Positions 54,020 through 64,000 of a DNA stretch of 64,000 bases are shown here, in pieces. Numbering within the stretch: the stretch's first letter is position 1; each line of letters opens with the position of its first letter. Below the pieces are notes generated by a model. That model did no database searches and had not been told where the DNA came from. It worked only from the letters and a program-made list of their open reading frames with translations. The translations under genes were made by a program, and so were the position numbers. The stretch comes from Calothrix sp. FI2-JRJ7 (GTDB taxonomy: Bacteria; Cyanobacteriota; Cyanobacteriia; Cyanobacteriales; Nostocaceae): NCBI GenBank assembly GCA_019359675.1, contig JAHHGX010000079.1, forward strand, positions 62,001 to 126,000, written 5' to 3'.

Positions 54020-54908
54020 GTGTAAAATGTGACCCAACGAGCATTGTGCCAATACCAACGTCGGTAAAAATTTCGAGAAGTAGGGAATGGGGTATGCGAC
54101 CGTCTAGGATGTGCGCTGCTTTTACTCCTTGGGCAAGTGAACGAACACAACAATTAACTTTAGGTATCATTCCACCCGCTACTACTCCTGTTCCAATTAA
54201 GTCGCGCGCTTCTTGAATATCAAGTTTGGGAATTAGGGTTGATGGATCTTTATAATTTTCGAGTATTCCACGTGTGTCGGTTAGCAATATTAATTTTTCG
54301 GCGTTAAGCGCAGCAGCTATTTCTCCGGCGACGGTATCGGCGTTGATATTGTATGATTGCCCAGTTTCATCAGCAGCAACGCTGGATACAACTGGAATAT
54401 AACCATTCTCAACTAATGTGTTAAGTATTGTAACGTCAATATTACTTACATCTCCAACAAAACCAATTCCTTCTTGACCTTGAGGACGAGCTTTGATTAA
54501 GTTACCGTCTTTGCCGCATAGTCCCACAGCTTTTCCACCCGCTTGATTAATTAAAGCAACAATTTCTTTGTTGACTCGTCCGACTAATACCATCTCGACA
54601 ACATCCATTGTTGGTGCGTCGGTAACACGTAACCCATTTTTAAACTGTGCTTCGATACCGAGCTTGTCTAACCAGCTATTTATTTCTGGTCCACCACCGT
54701 GAACGACGATGGGACGTAAACCCACACAAGAGAGAAAAACTATGTCACGAATTACTGTATCCTTGAGTTCGCTGTCTTTCATTGCTGCACCACCGTATTT
54801 GACAACTACGGTGCGACCTGCGAATTGCTGGATGTAAGGTAATGCTTCGCTAAGTACTCTAACGCGGGTTGCTTCGGCTTGTTTAATATATTCGGTATCG
54901 TTAACCAT
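54015..54908 (-). CDS. argB: Acetylglutamate kinase
   Basis: A 297-residue amino-acid kinase that phosphorylates N-acetyl-L-glutamate in arginine synthesis. Seen: [11 protein letters not shown] (Lys and Gly-rich phosphate loop), [60 protein letters not shown] and the ending [11 protein letters not shown]. In cyanobacteria this kinase is regulated by PII (GlnB), so it links nitrogen status to arginine; the typical length and N-terminal helix are kept. ATG at 54908, preceded by GGGAGGAGC on the reverse sense. The other arg genes are not in the window. Confidence 0.95.
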   Translation of the reverse strand: MVNDTEYIKQAEATRVRVLSEALPYIQQFAGRTVVVKYGGAAMKDSELKDTVIRDIVFLSCVGLRPIVVHGGGPEINSWLDKLGIEAQFKNGLRVTDAPTMDVVEMVLVGRVNKEIVALINQAGGKAVGLCGKDGNLIKARPQGQEGIGFVGDVSNIDVTILNTLVENGYIPVVSSVAADETGQSYNINADTVAGEIAAALNAEKLILLTDTRGILENYKDPSTLIPKLDIQEARDLIGTGVVAGGMIPKVNCCVRSLAQGVKAAHILDGRIPHSLLLEIFTDVGIGTMLVGSHFTQ

Positions 54909-55112
54909 TGGGAGGAGCTATATTTTGAATGAGTTTAAGAAAGTTTTACACTTTCAACAATTTCTCACAAGACGGTATCAAACCTACACTTAAGTGTTTA
55001 AAATTTGTAAAAAACGATAGTTATAGAGAGTCTGATGGCGCCAATGAAGATAAAATTTTGCTGTCGTCAAACCCGTAGATAGTTTAAGCTAGCTGAAGAT
55101 TGTTTTAATTTT

Positions 55113-56015
55113 ATGGTAAAAAGAGGCGGTAGTGTGCCTAAAAAAACTGGTTTAATTTCTCTTCTAGTGGTTTGTAGCTTATGGTGTTTGCCTTCGAGTG
55201 CAAATGCACAAGCTTTGATACCCCATACATTGCAACTGGATGCAGCGAAACTTGAAAAACAAGGGTTATCTCTAGCTCAAGAAGCAGCTTCGTTGGGACA
55301 GTTTCAGCAATATGAGCTTGCTTTACCACGCGCGCGCTTGGCATCGCAACTCGCACCGAAAAACGATAAAGTGTGGTTCCTTTTGGGTGGGTTGTATTTA
55401 CAAACGAAAGATTATAATAATGCCATCAGTTCTTTAAGAAAGGCTCAGGGACTCAATCCCAAGAATGCTGACGTTCAGTTTGCTTTGGGTTCTGTCCACT
55501 TTCAACAACAAAAGTATCAAGAAGCTGCCGGATTTTACCAAGCAGGTTTAAGATTAAAACCAAATGACCCCGAAGGACTATTTGACTTGGGCAATGCTTT
55601 TTACATGCTTGGAAAATTGCCTGATGCCATAGCCCAATACAATAAGGCAGTTGCTCAAAATAAAAAATTCTGGCCTGCAATTAACAATATTGGTTTAATT
55701 AAGTACGAACAAGGTGATGCAACTGGCGCCATTAAGCAATGGCAAACTGCTGTATCACTCGATAAACAAGCCGCTGAACCTCTACTGGCACTAGCTGTAG
55801 CATTGCACGCTAAAGGTGACCGACAACAAGCTCTTGCACTTGGAGTACAAGCACTTCGTATTGATAACCGTTATGCTGACCTAGAATTTTTAAAGCAAAA
55901 CCTTTGGGGTACACGCTTACTAGCTGATACGAAAAAATTCATTGAGCTACCTGGTGTTCAAGCAGCAATGGAACAACGCGAAAGTCAGTCGTCGAGACAA
56001 CAAAGACCACAGTAA
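55113..56015 (+). CDS. Secreted tetratricopeptide-repeat protein
   Basis: A 300-residue protein. Signal peptide (LISLLVVCSLWCLPSSANA) followed by about five TPRs: NDKVWFLLGGLYLQTKDYNN, NADVQFALGSVHFQQQKYQE, DPEGLFDLGNAFYMLGKLPD, FWPAINNIGLIKYEQGDATG and AEPLLALAVALHAKGDRQQA. Ends in a Gln/Arg-rich tail. A periplasmic or thylakoid-lumen scaffold is likely; its partner is unknown. Divergent from argB. ATG at 55113. Confidence 0.88.
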   Translation: MVKRGGSVPKKTGLISLLVVCSLWCLPSSANAQALIPHTLQLDAAKLEKQGLSLAQEAASLGQFQQYELALPRARLASQLAPKNDKVWFLLGGLYLQTKDYNNAISSLRKAQGLNPKNADVQFALGSVHFQQQKYQEAAGFYQAGLRLKPNDPEGLFDLGNAFYMLGKLPDAIAQYNKAVAQNKKFWPAINNIGLIKYEQGDATGAIKQWQTAVSLDKQAAEPLLALAVALHAKGDRQQALALGVQALRIDNRYADLEFLKQNLWGTRLLADTKKFIELPGVQAAMEQRESQSSRQQRPQ

Positions 56016-56016
56016 A

Positions 56017-56049
56017 TTGTAGGATAGGCGCGGAGCGCCTGTCCTACAA
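56017..56049. repeat. Intergenic hairpin, 15 bp arms
   Basis: TTGTAGGATAGGCGC (56017-56031) pairs with GCGCCTGTCCTACAA (56035-56049), with one non-Watson-Crick position. It starts immediately past the TPR-gene stop, which it may terminate. Confidence 0.7.
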
Positions 56050-56159
56050 CCCTCTCCAAATTTTAAATTCCCTATTGCAAGATTACGCACAATACAGTAC
56101 ATATATATTGTAAAGAATAAAAAGCAATAGCTTGACTCATAAAAGTCAAGCTACTGTTC

Positions 56160-56255
56160 TTAAAAGGTGATATTTTGGGATAGTTCTAACACGGCTTGTA
56201 AGATTTGTTGCCAGGAGAAAGGGTTTTCCTTTTCAAGCGCAAGGTTTTCAAGCAT
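56160..56255 (-). CDS. Possible 31-residue protein coupled to the response regulator
   Basis: On the minus strand an ATG (56255) overlaps the last codons of the response-regulator gene and its TGA (8 nt overlap). It reads MLENLALEKENPFSWQQILQ then AVLELSQNITF and a stop at 56160. It is short, but the overlap is of the kind used for translational coupling and the peptide has a normal amphipathic composition. Unknown function. It may be chance. Confidence 0.3.
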   Translation of the reverse strand: MLENLALEKENPFSWQQILQAVLELSQNITF

Positions 56256-56655
56256 TATCATCTTTGGGTAAGAGTGCCACTATTTGGTCTACAAACTGTT
56301 GATGGTCAACGACAGGCTTAGAAATGTAGCCATCTGCACCACTCTGCTTAAGGAAATTCTCACGGTCACCTTCCATAGCATGTGCCGTTACCAAAATAAT
56401 TGGTAAAGACGAAGTTTGTGGGTCGGATTTCAACATTTGTGTAATTTTGATACCATCAACAGACTTACCCTGGTAAACACTTCGAGATAGCGAAACATCC
56501 ATCAGAATAATGTCGGCATCTCCTGATTGGGCAATTTTCATTACCTCTTCCACATTTTCCGTGTGTTTGACGTCTAAGCCGCCCCGCTTGGTCAAAATCT
56601 TGGAAAAAACGCGAGCGTTAATCAGATCGTCTTCGACAATCAATACAGTTTTCAT
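56248..56655 (-). CDS. Single-domain response regulator
   Basis: A 135-residue CheY-like receiver. Seen: VLIVEDDLINARVF (acid pair at residues 8-9), the phospho-acceptor Asp in DIILMDVSL (about residue 53), a short insert SRSVYQGKSVDG, LPIILVTAHAMEG and the Lys in GYISKPV. The insert after the phospho-Asp is characteristic of a conserved cyanobacterial group often encoded near hybrid histidine kinases. No kinase is adjacent. ATG at 56655, divergent from the topoisomerase gene. Confidence 0.88.
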   Translation of the reverse strand: MKTVLIVEDDLINARVFSKILTKRGGLDVKHTENVEEVMKIAQSGDADIILMDVSLSRSVYQGKSVDGIKITQMLKSDPQTSSLPIILVTAHAMEGDRENFLKQSGADGYISKPVVDHQQFVDQIVALLPKDDNA

Positions 56656-56902
56656 GCGAATTTAACTTGTAGGGTGAAAGGGATGACTACCTGACTTTTC
56701 AGTTATACGTCTCCTTGTTTATTAATCCATACGTTTCTCCATCATCAAGGATAATACTACTGTTTTTTATCCTGTCTTGTATCAAAATTGTGTTTCAATG
56801 TGCTGCCTTGACTGCGAATGCTTACGTATTACATAAAGGCGCCTTGATTACAAAAACTAAAACTTTGTTTGTATAGATTAGATAGATATCAGGTAAAAAC
56901 TC

Positions 56903-59410
56903 ATGGCAAAACAGTTAAACCTTCTCTCAGGGGGACAGGTAATCACCACAGCCTTGCACACCGAGATGCAACGGTCTTATCTTGAATATGCCATGAGTGT
57001 GATTGTCGGGCGAGCGTTACCCGATGTCCGCGATGGCTTAAAGCCTGTTCACCGTCGTATTTTATACGCGATGCATGAATTAGGCTTAACACCTGACCGA
57101 CCCTACCGAAAATGCGCGCGCGTAGTCGGCGACGTTCTGGGTAAATATCACCCACATGGCGACCAATCGGTTTATGATGCATTAGTTCGTTTGGTACAAG
57201 ATTTTTCCAGTCGTTATCCTTTACTCGCAGGTCACGGTAATTTTGGTAGCGTCGATAACGACCCTCCAGCAGCAATGCGGTACACAGAAACTCGTCTTGC
57301 TTCTCTCAGTCATGAGGGAATGTTGACCGAAATTGGCGAAGAAACAGTTGAGTTTATTGGCAACTTTGATAATTCGCAGCAAGAACCAACTGTTTTACCA
57401 GCGCAGTTACCATTTTTAATACTCAATGGTTGTGCGGGTATTGCTGTGGGGATGGCGACGAATATACCCCCGCATAATTTAAATGAAATAGTCGATGGAT
57501 TGGTTGCGCTCATTGATAATCCAGAATTACCCGATAGCAAACTGTTTGAATTAATACCTGGGCCCGATTTTCCAACGGGTGGGGAAATTGTTGGTGATTC
57601 CGGAATTCGCGAGGCTTATACTACGGGTCGGGGTAGTATTGTTTTACGTGGAATTGCCACAATTGAAGAAATCGCAGCAACTAAAGGAACGAAGCGTAAA
57701 ACAGCGATTATTGTAACTGAGTTACCTTATCAGGTAAATAAGGCGGGTTGGATTGAAAAAATTGCCGAACTTGTTAACCAAGGAAAGATAAATGGCATTT
57801 CTGATATCCGTGACGAAAGTGACCGGGATGGGATGCGCGTTGTTATTGAACTTAAACGTGACATTAACCCGCAGGAAATTCTTCAAGCTTTATATCACCA
57901 AAGTGCTTTACAAAGTAACTTCGGCGCCATTTTGCTCGCTTTGGTTGACGGTCAGCCAAGGCAGTTGAGTTTACGTAATTTATTGCTTGAGTTTTTACGT
58001 TTCCGCGAGCAAACCTTAGTACGTCGCTACACTTATGAATTGGGCAAGGCACAAAATCGCTCACATTTGGTAGAAGGTTTACTCAAAGCTTTGTCAAATT
58101 TGGATGAACTTATTAGTATATTGCGACAGGCGCCTGATGGAAGTACGGCAAAAGTTCAAATTGCCAGTCGATTAGAATTGACCGAAGTCCAAGCTGATGC
58201 CATACTCGCTATGCCGTTAAGGCGTTTAACTGGTTTAGAACGACAAAATCTTGAGCAAGAGTTTAACGAACTTAGAGAGCAAATTACCAACCTTCAACGA
58301 TTATTGGGTGACCGCAAGGAGTTACTAAAATCTCTGAAAAAAGATTTTCGATCTTTGAAGAAAAAGTTTGGTGACGAGCGTCGAACTCGTATCGCTGCTG
58401 AAGCGAAGTTTGAGCCACCAAAGGGAGCGAAGAAAAATTCCGACGACGACACAAAATCAAATCCAACTTCAAAACCCGAAGTTAAGAGCGAGGAAACAAT
58501 ACTCGAACTGACTCATCGCGGTTATGTTAGACGTTCCCAACCCAACGGGAAGAAACCCAAGGGCGATAATAATTTATCTGAAAACGATTTTATTCTTCAA
58601 ACGGTAGATACTAATACCGAGAAGGAATTACTTATCATTACTAGTGGCGCCAAAGTTTATCCAATACGAGTTGGTGATATTCCAGTTTCAACCGGACGCA
58701 ACAACGCTCGTGGAACTCCATTAATTACCTTACTCAGCAACACCGCTCAAGGTGCAACTGAAGCAATTATCACTCGGTTCATGCAGCCAGAGAATTCCCA
58801 AAACGATGAAATGATTCTCTTGACTAAGCAAGGACGTATTAAACGATTATCATTGATGGAGTTTAACAACTTATCACGTCGCGGTATTACAATCACTAAA
58901 CTTAAAGACGATGATGAACTGCTATCTACACAGTTTACAAATCCAGGCGCCTCTGTTGTACTGGCTTCTTCTGGTGGGCGCCTGTTAAGATTTGCAATAA
59001 ATGACGAACAGTTGGCAATAATGGGACGCACCGCAATGGGTGTACAAGCAATGCGTCTACGTTTAAACGAGACAATGGCAGGTTTCGTGAGCGTTAAAAA
59101 TTCCACTAATATACTGCTGGTAACTCAAATGGGTTATGCGAAGCAAATTTCACTCTCGAATTTACGACTAGCTAACCGAGGTGATATTGGCACTCAGTCC
59201 TGTAAATTTACAAGTAAAACCGATGCTTTAGCCGGAATTACAAATGCAACACCACGAGGGGAAGTAGCGCTTATCACCAACCAACAGCGATTAGTCCGTG
59301 TGGCAATTGATACTGTTAAGCTTTCAAATCGCGATAGTACGGGTGAAAGTATCCTCCAACTAAATCGTGACGAGAAAATAATCTCAGTCGTTGAAATACC
59401 ACAACCCTAA
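56903..59410 (+). CDS. gyrA: DNA gyrase / topoisomerase IV subunit A family protein
   Basis: An 835-residue type IIA topoisomerase A subunit. Seen: [58 protein letters not shown] and [12 protein letters not shown] with the catalytic Tyr127. A C-terminal pinwheel of beta blades follows ([55 protein letters not shown]). A canonical GyrA box (QRRGGRG) is not seen; [13 protein letters not shown] is the nearest stretch. A Lys/Asp/Ser-rich linker near residues 510-530 separates the coiled-coil core from the pinwheel. Nostocales can carry two such proteins, and this may be the ParC-like one. The partner B subunit is not in the window. Confidence 0.85.
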   Translation: MAKQLNLLSGGQVITTALHTEMQRSYLEYAMSVIVGRALPDVRDGLKPVHRRILYAMHELGLTPDRPYRKCARVVGDVLGKYHPHGDQSVYDALVRLVQDFSSRYPLLAGHGNFGSVDNDPPAAMRYTETRLASLSHEGMLTEIGEETVEFIGNFDNSQQEPTVLPAQLPFLILNGCAGIAVGMATNIPPHNLNEIVDGLVALIDNPELPDSKLFELIPGPDFPTGGEIVGDSGIREAYTTGRGSIVLRGIATIEEIAATKGTKRKTAIIVTELPYQVNKAGWIEKIAELVNQGKINGISDIRDESDRDGMRVVIELKRDINPQEILQALYHQSALQSNFGAILLALVDGQPRQLSLRNLLLEFLRFREQTLVRRYTYELGKAQNRSHLVEGLLKALSNLDELISILRQAPDGSTAKVQIASRLELTEVQADAILAMPLRRLTGLERQNLEQEFNELREQITNLQRLLGDRKELLKSLKKDFRSLKKKFGDERRTRIAAEAKFEPPKGAKKNSDDDTKSNPTSKPEVKSEETILELTHRGYVRRSQPNGKKPKGDNNLSENDFILQTVDTNTEKELLIITSGAKVYPIRVGDIPVSTGRNNARGTPLITLLSNTAQGATEAIITRFMQPENSQNDEMILLTKQGRIKRLSLMEFNNLSRRGITITKLKDDDELLSTQFTNPGASVVLASSGGRLLRFAINDEQLAIMGRTAMGVQAMRLRLNETMAGFVSVKNSTNILLVTQMGYAKQISLSNLRLANRGDIGTQSCKFTSKTDALAGITNATPRGEVALITNQQRLVRVAIDTVKLSNRDSTGESILQLNRDEKIISVVEIPQP

Positions 59411-59601
59411 TTGCTCCAAGGAATATTCAAAAATTAAACTAACCGAAAATTTATCAATTTGATACGCATGTTGTAGTCTCTACATCATGCAATTTTTGTG
59501 TCTCGTGATACTTAAAGCACAACAAAAATATCAGTAATTTTTATCACATTCTGTCCCAGGTATGATTTTATTAAAGGTGTGTAACAGAAAAGAAAATATT
59601 T

Positions 59602-59617
59602 GTTATATTTATTTACA
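59602..59617 (+). promoter_or_regulatory. Candidate HLR1 (RpaB-type) element upstream of hli
   Basis: GTTATATTTATTTACA matches the HLR1 direct-repeat pattern (two [G/T]TTACA units separated by 4 nt) with one mismatch in the first unit. It lies 40 bp ahead of the hli ATG. RpaB sites are known at hli promoters. Sequence match only, in an AT-rich region. Confidence 0.3.
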
Positions 59618-59657
59618 TAAGACCTTAAGCTTTTAATTCCAGTTTGGAGTACTAATC

Positions 59658-59843
59658 ATGCAAAATACAACAGCAACCAATATTAACGCACCAGTAATGC
59701 AAGACCGTAATGCTTGGCGCTGGGGATTTACTCCACAAGCAGAAATTTGGAATGGTCGTTTAGCAATGATCGGTTTTTTAGCAGCAGCTTTGATTGAAAT
59801 TTTTTCTGGTAAAGGCTTTTTACACTTCTGGGGCATTCTTTAA
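59658..59843 (+). CDS. hli: High-light-inducible protein (HLIP), one-helix chlorophyll-binding
   Basis: A 61-residue thylakoid protein with the chlorophyll a/b-binding helix AEIWNGRLAMIGFLAAALIE (ExxNGRxAMxG, Glu and Asn/Arg binding chlorophyll) and a short tail. It dissipates excess energy and helps photosystem II assembly under high light. GGAG lies 12 bp before the ATG and a hairpin terminator follows. Monocistronic. Confidence 0.95.
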   Translation: MQNTTATNINAPVMQDRNAWRWGFTPQAEIWNGRLAMIGFLAAALIEIFSGKGFLHFWGIL

Positions 59844-59890
59844 GTTCAAATATAACTGTCTTGAATTGATACCCTGTAGATGTTATATAA

Positions 59891-59925
59891 CCTGGGAAGA
59901 TAAGTGCCTATCCTCCCAGGCTTTT
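59891..59925 (+). terminator. Rho-independent terminator of hli
   Basis: CCTGGGAAGATA (59891-59902) pairs imperfectly with TATCCTCCCAGG (59909-59920) and is followed by CTTTTTATATTTTT, 47 bp past the hli stop. Confidence 0.8.
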
Positions 59926-60189
59926 TATATTTTTATATAATATTCTTTACAAAAATCAATTTAAATTTACATTCTTTAACTTTTTGATTAATTTTTTATA
60001 TACAAATTAGACATAAAAATCAAAACCTGGAAGTTAGAAAACACCCAGGTTCATATTATGAAACTAATTAAGAAGTTTACTAGAAGCTTTAACTTGTCAT
60101 TAGTCATGTAGCAAAGAATCTAAAGTTTAACTATACCAGATGCTTCACTACGGGACTCATGACATAAGGGGGACATTTGAAAATATCCT

Positions 60190-61362
60190 TTAACGAATAT
60201 ACTCTTTCAAAACGCTGTTGCGGTTAGGATGGCGCAACTTACGAAGTGCTTTAGCTTCGATTTGGCGAATTCGTTCGCGTGTGACGTTAAAGATTTGTCC
60301 AATTTCTTCTAAAGTTTTCATGCGACCGTCATCTAATCCATATCGTAAACGCAGTACATCACGTTCACGAGGGCTAAGACTATCAAGAACTTTTTCGAGG
60401 TCTTCGCGCAATAAATTCTTAGATACTTGGTCTTCGGGTGTTTCACCATCCGATTCAATAAAGTCGCCTAATCGAGAATCTTCTTCCTTACCGATAGGAG
60501 TTTCTAACGATATAGGTAATTGCGCTGACTTAGCAATAAACCTTAACTTCTCAATAGTCATCTCCATGCGGGTAGCAATTTCTTCCTCAGTAGGTTTGCG
60601 ACCCATTTCTTGAGAAAGTAACTTCGTTGTTTTCTTTATACGCGAAATAGTTTCGTAAAGGTGGACTGGTAAACGAATAGTACGTGATTGGTCGGCAATT
60701 GCGCGTGTAATAGCTTGACGAATCCACCATGTCGCATAAGTTGAGAATTTGTAACCTTTTTCATGGTCAAATTTCTCAGCCGCGCGAATCAAACCAAGAC
60801 TTCCTTCTTGTATCAAATCTTGGAAAGACAGCCCACGATTCATATACTTCTTGGCAATTGAAACCACAAGACGCAGGTTGGACTGCACCATTTTATCTTT
60901 TGCCCGGCGCCCGATGTGCAAACGATAGCGGAATTGTGGTAATGTTAATTGCACAGCCTCAGCCCACTCGCTATCTCTGGGGTCACGGTCTAATTGCTGG
61001 GACAATTTTTCTCGAATTCTTTCCAATTCGAGCAAATCAGCAATTTTACGCGCTAATTCGATTTCTTCATCCGCACGAAGCAAACGAATTCGGCCGATTT
61101 CTTGTAAGTAAAGACGGATCGAATCTTCGGTGTAATGCTTCTTCTTGGACTGTGCCCGACGACGCGATTTAGCGGCTTTTCCAGACTTTGCGTCGTCCTC
61201 ATCAGATGTCGGTTCTAGAAAATCATCGATTTCGCCATCATCGCCAAGTAGCAAGTCCTCTTCATCATCTATTAAGAGTTCCTCTAACTCGAAATCAGGC
61301 TGATTTGTGACTACTAGATCAGGCTGAAATATATTTTCGAGTACGTTATTAGCCTGGTTCAT
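60190..61362 (-). CDS. sigA: Principal RNA polymerase sigma factor SigA (group 1)
   Basis: A 390-residue sigma-70 factor. Seen: an acidic N-terminus ([20 protein letters not shown]), a Lys-rich stretch, region 1.2 [15 protein letters not shown], region 2 [20 protein letters not shown] and [20 protein letters not shown] (-10 recognition), region 3 [16 protein letters not shown] and region 4 [20 protein letters not shown] (-35 recognition). The full-length regions 1.2-4 and the order are those of the essential group 1 factor. ATG at 61362. Its upstream side is a 1.7 kb stretch with no gene. Confidence 0.93.
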   Translation of the reverse strand: MNQANNVLENIFQPDLVVTNQPDFELEELLIDDEEDLLLGDDGEIDDFLEPTSDEDDAKSGKAAKSRRRAQSKKKHYTEDSIRLYLQEIGRIRLLRADEEIELARKIADLLELERIREKLSQQLDRDPRDSEWAEAVQLTLPQFRYRLHIGRRAKDKMVQSNLRLVVSIAKKYMNRGLSFQDLIQEGSLGLIRAAEKFDHEKGYKFSTYATWWIRQAITRAIADQSRTIRLPVHLYETISRIKKTTKLLSQEMGRKPTEEEIATRMEMTIEKLRFIAKSAQLPISLETPIGKEEDSRLGDFIESDGETPEDQVSKNLLREDLEKVLDSLSPRERDVLRLRYGLDDGRMKTLEEIGQIFNVTRERIRQIEAKALRKLRHPNRNSVLKEYIR

Positions 61363-63077
61363 GCCGCGTTCCTCATGCTCCTTGCAGAATCAATTACTCA
61401 AGACAAAATTGCAGTTGCTCGCGTGAAAGCGAGCTTTGAATATCATCCCTACAACTAGGGTAATGACTAATTTAGCTAAAAAATGTTCAGACATGTTACA
61501 TATTTCATTCTAAAAAAATATGCAAACACATTTCCGAAACTTACCCTACAGCAAGAATGCTTAAAAAGGGTTTTCAATACATACCGCACGCGCTCTATTA
61601 GCTACTGCCGATTAAATACTCATACATTGAGCCTTTCAAGAGAAGTAGCATTGAGTTTGGCATTGTTTATTAAATGAAAAACACTTTTATGTTGCTTCCG
61701 CAACATGCAGTTGCGATTGAATTACCTGTTACAGACCTTCAACCTAAATTACACCTTACAAAAAAACATCTTTACTAATGGGATGAAGATATTTTTTTGT
61801 CAAGACTTTTTAGATTGTAGCCTGTTTCACAAAAATTGCACTTATTTTGTGTAATATCCGTGAAAGAACTTAAATCAACAAAAGCCTGTTATATCAAATA
61901 GAAATTTCGAGCGGCAACCGTACACTTGAACTTTACCCAAATCTTAACTAGAACCACCAAGAAATTGTTATTACTTTCTTTTAAGAGGCACATCAAACTT
62001 TGGGACAGTTCGCACGGATTTGCCAAAACCTCAATTATTTGGTAAGCAAGCGTTCTCATAAGTGGTTTTGTTACCAAAAACTATTTCTAACAGTTTTGCA
62101 TTACACAACAAGCAACATATTTTTGAATGAAATACGGGTGAAAACACATGCCAACGGTAACTACTACTCACTTCTAACTCGCTACGGGATACAGCAGAAC
62201 AAATAAGGGAACGTAACAAAAATTTTCTTGCTGGAAGCCAGAAAACTCGATACTTAGACCCTGGACAAAACATAAATGCTTTAACTAAGCATCTATACTT
62301 GAAGGCGCCTTTTCCTATAGACAAGTGATAGGGAGCAAGTTTGATGCCGCAATCACCGTTCTTTTAGATAACAAGCCAACATTCTAATCAAGTGGCTTCG
62401 CTTGAAATTAAGACAACCAGCAGCAAAAATTCTGCGGGCGTACAGTAAGAATTAGCTATACGTCGCTAATTAATTTAACTCTAGCTTATTTAATTTTAAT
62501 CGCACGAGGACGTGCTACTGAAATGTCAACCCTGTGAGACTTGACAAACTGTTCTTATTGTATACAAGGTATTTTAATCAATTCAAAACGAGTTTGACAC
62601 TCAGGACTAACAATATTAACCCACTTGATACAAAAATGCATAGTGAACCCAAAAAAATACTCACCTCACACACCTCATACCACGCAAATTCTATCTACAG
62701 CAGCTATTCACAGCAGTTAATGCAATACATTTTTTGCGACAGTGGCTCGTTGTATTTAATAAAACAATTGTACTCAAAAGCGCGTTTTTCCCTGTCTACT
62801 TAATACTTCCAACCGAATCACTATCTATATACTGAGATTTCCAAATTGTCAGCTTTTGATGACAATACTACTCATTGTCCTGAGTACATCTACTTTGGAT
62901 TACAAAATGTAAACTTTTATGAAGATAGGTAATTAGATTAAACTAGGATATCAGATTTTGGCAAATCTGCACTATAAGTTAGTGTTATGCATAACTGTGG
63001 TGAAGACTTATGCACAAAACTTTACAAAGTTTAGTAAAATAACCTCATAACAAAAATGAGTATTTTTTCTTATTGAC
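61363..63077. other. 1.7 kb region without a recognisable gene between sigA and ndhD
   Basis: Only short, unlike-protein open frames occur on either strand. Small palindromes are seen (for example GCACGAGGACGTGC at about 62502-62515 and AAACTTTACAAAGTTT near 63017-63032, close to the ndhD start). It must hold promoters of sigA and ndhD. A non-coding RNA or a worn-out gene is possible but nothing supports it specifically. I see no tRNA or known RNA signature. Confidence 0.5.
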
Positions 63078-64000
63078 ATGGCGGAACATTTTCCCTGGCT
63101 AACCGCGATCATCTTCTTACCACTAGTTGCTTCGTTTGCAATTCCATTTTTACCAGATAAAGATGGCAAGCAAGTGCGGTGGTACGCTTTAGGAGTAGGC
63201 ATCGCCGATTTAGTACTGATGTGCTATGCGTTTTGGAAGCACTACGATGCAACTAGCGCGAAATTTCAGCTTGCGGAGAATTATGCCTGGGTACCCCAGA
63301 TAGGTCTGAATTGGGCGGTTTCTGTAGATGGATTGTCAGTTCCGCTGGTACTGTTGGCTGGGTTTGTAACGACACTCGCTATTTTCTCTGCATGGCAGGT
63401 AGACAGGCGCCCACGTTTATTTTATGCGCTGATGCTGGTTCTATATTCGGCGCAGATAGGCGTGTTCGTAGCGCAAGACTTGCTACTGTTCTTCATCATG
63501 TGGGAAGTCGAGTTAGTTCCCGTTTACTTGCTGGTTTCGATTTGGGGTGGACAAAGACGTCGCTATGCAGCAACAAAATTTATATTATATACAGCGGCAG
63601 CATCTATATTTATTCTTGTAGCGGCTCTTGGAATGGGGCTTTACGGTGGTGGCGATTTAACTTTCGATATTGCTGCACTCGCTTTAAAAGATTATCCAAT
63701 TGGTTTAGAACTTTTTTTGTATGCTGGGTTACTGATTGCATTTGGCGTCAAGCTAGCAATTTTCCCGTTACATACTTGGCTACCTGATGCTCACGGTGAA
63801 GCTTCTGCTCCTGTATCAATGATTTTGGCAGGTGTACTCCTCAAAATGGGTGGATACGGGTTGATTCGCATCAATATGGAGCTTCTTGGTGATGCTCATA
63901 TATATTTCGCTCCAGTTTTAGCAATACTGGGTGTTATCAATATTATCTACGGCGCCTTAAATTCGTTGGCTCAAAAGAACATGAAGCGTCGGTTGGCGTA
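63078..64000 (+). CDS. ndhD: NAD(P)H-quinone oxidoreductase subunit 4 (NdhD), 5' part
   Basis: The frame from ATG at 63078 stays open to the window end (307 residues read). It is a membrane subunit of the NDH-1 complex involved in proton pumping, respiration and cyclic electron flow. Seen: [60 protein letters not shown] (with the functional Glu), [20 protein letters not shown], and [19 protein letters not shown] (family Lys and His). The sequence fits the NdhD1-type subunit of the respiratory/photosynthetic complex, but NdhD2 cannot be excluded because the end is missing. Confidence 0.9.
   Translation, partial: MAEHFPWLTAIIFLPLVASFAIPFLPDKDGKQVRWYALGVGIADLVLMCYAFWKHYDATSAKFQLAENYAWVPQIGLNWAVSVDGLSVPLVLLAGFVTTLAIFSAWQVDRRPRLFYALMLVLYSAQIGVFVAQDLLLFFIMWEVELVPVYLLVSIWGGQRRRYAATKFILYTAAASIFILVAALGMGLYGGGDLTFDIAALALKDYPIGLELFLYAGLLIAFGVKLAIFPLHTWLPDAHGEASAPVSMILAGVLLKMGGYGLIRINMELLGDAHIYFAPVLAILGVINIIYGALNSLAQKNMKRRLA

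Noticed and set aside
62031-62324. 97-codon minus-strand open frame between sigA and ndhD
   Set aside because: Composition (many Cys, Arg, Ser clusters) is unlike the coding style of the window, there is no ribosome site, and no domain is seen.
61363-63077. tRNA or known small RNA in the gene-free gap
   Set aside because: No acceptor stem / TPsiC-type motif or other recognisable RNA signature could be found by eye.

Overview
This 64 kb window is AT-rich chromosomal DNA from a cyanobacterium, most likely a filamentous heterocyst-forming member of the Nostocales. The evidence is a Rubisco activase with a C-terminal SSUL domain, a high-light-inducible protein, a principal sigma factor of SigA type, a PatA-type regulator, NdhD, and above all a gene block closely resembling the heterocyst envelope polysaccharide (HEP) island of Anabaena PCC 7120, including hepC and hepA. 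The palindrome GGCGCC is scattered through the whole window (about 100 sites counted by eye), while the usual cyanobacterial HIP1 octamer GCGATCGC was not seen.

Layout. 0.2-9 kb: rca (minus strand, with a repeat-expanded linker), a decayed DUF2887/Rpn gene, a YciI-like protein, pheT, a protein built of about ten 17-residue repeats, and a PatA-type plus CheY-type regulator pair. 9.4-13.2 kb: a vWA / PP2C phosphatase / Ser-Thr kinase-TPR operon (a TerY-P-like triad). 13.8-36.1 kb: the HEP-like island. In order it holds rfbF, a LhgO-type oxidase, an SDR epimerase, rfbC-like, a SAF-domain oxidoreductase, a GT4, a Wzc-type co-polymerase, hepC, hepA, three more glycosyltransferases, a Wzy/WaaL-type membrane protein, a reverse-oriented membrane beta-propeller and a last GT4. 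Two gene remnants and one 232 bp insertion element lie inside it. 36.4-48 kb: a TolC-type outer membrane channel, an ACT protein, a P-type ATPase, a polysaccharide deacetylase, an XRE regulator divergent from a cluster of four small secreted proteins (plus one decayed copy), a PIN-domain protein and MltA. 48.4-56 kb: a gene split by a 102 bp MITE, a quinone oxidoreductase, a pentapeptide-repeat/HhH membrane protein, a second decayed DUF2887 gene, argB and a TPR protein. 56-64 kb: a response regulator, a GyrA-family topoisomerase subunit, hli, sigA, a 1.7 kb stretch without genes, and the 5' part of ndhD (cut by the window end).

How it fits together. The island can supply activated sugars (RfbF, RfbC, SDR, SAF enzyme), prime a lipid carrier (HepC), extend the chain (five glycosyltransferases), polymerise and control chain length (Wzy/WaaL-like and Wzc-like) and export (HepA). 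The TolC channel next to it could serve glycolipid or protein export. The intergenic DNA is rich in palindromes. At least nine copies or remnants of one family with GAAACC-type ends occur, one full-length with 12 bp inverted ends and a 5 bp target duplication inside a gene whose frame is restored exactly when it is removed. A second element type with 9 bp target duplications sits in the HEP island. Several genes are visibly decaying next to these repeats.
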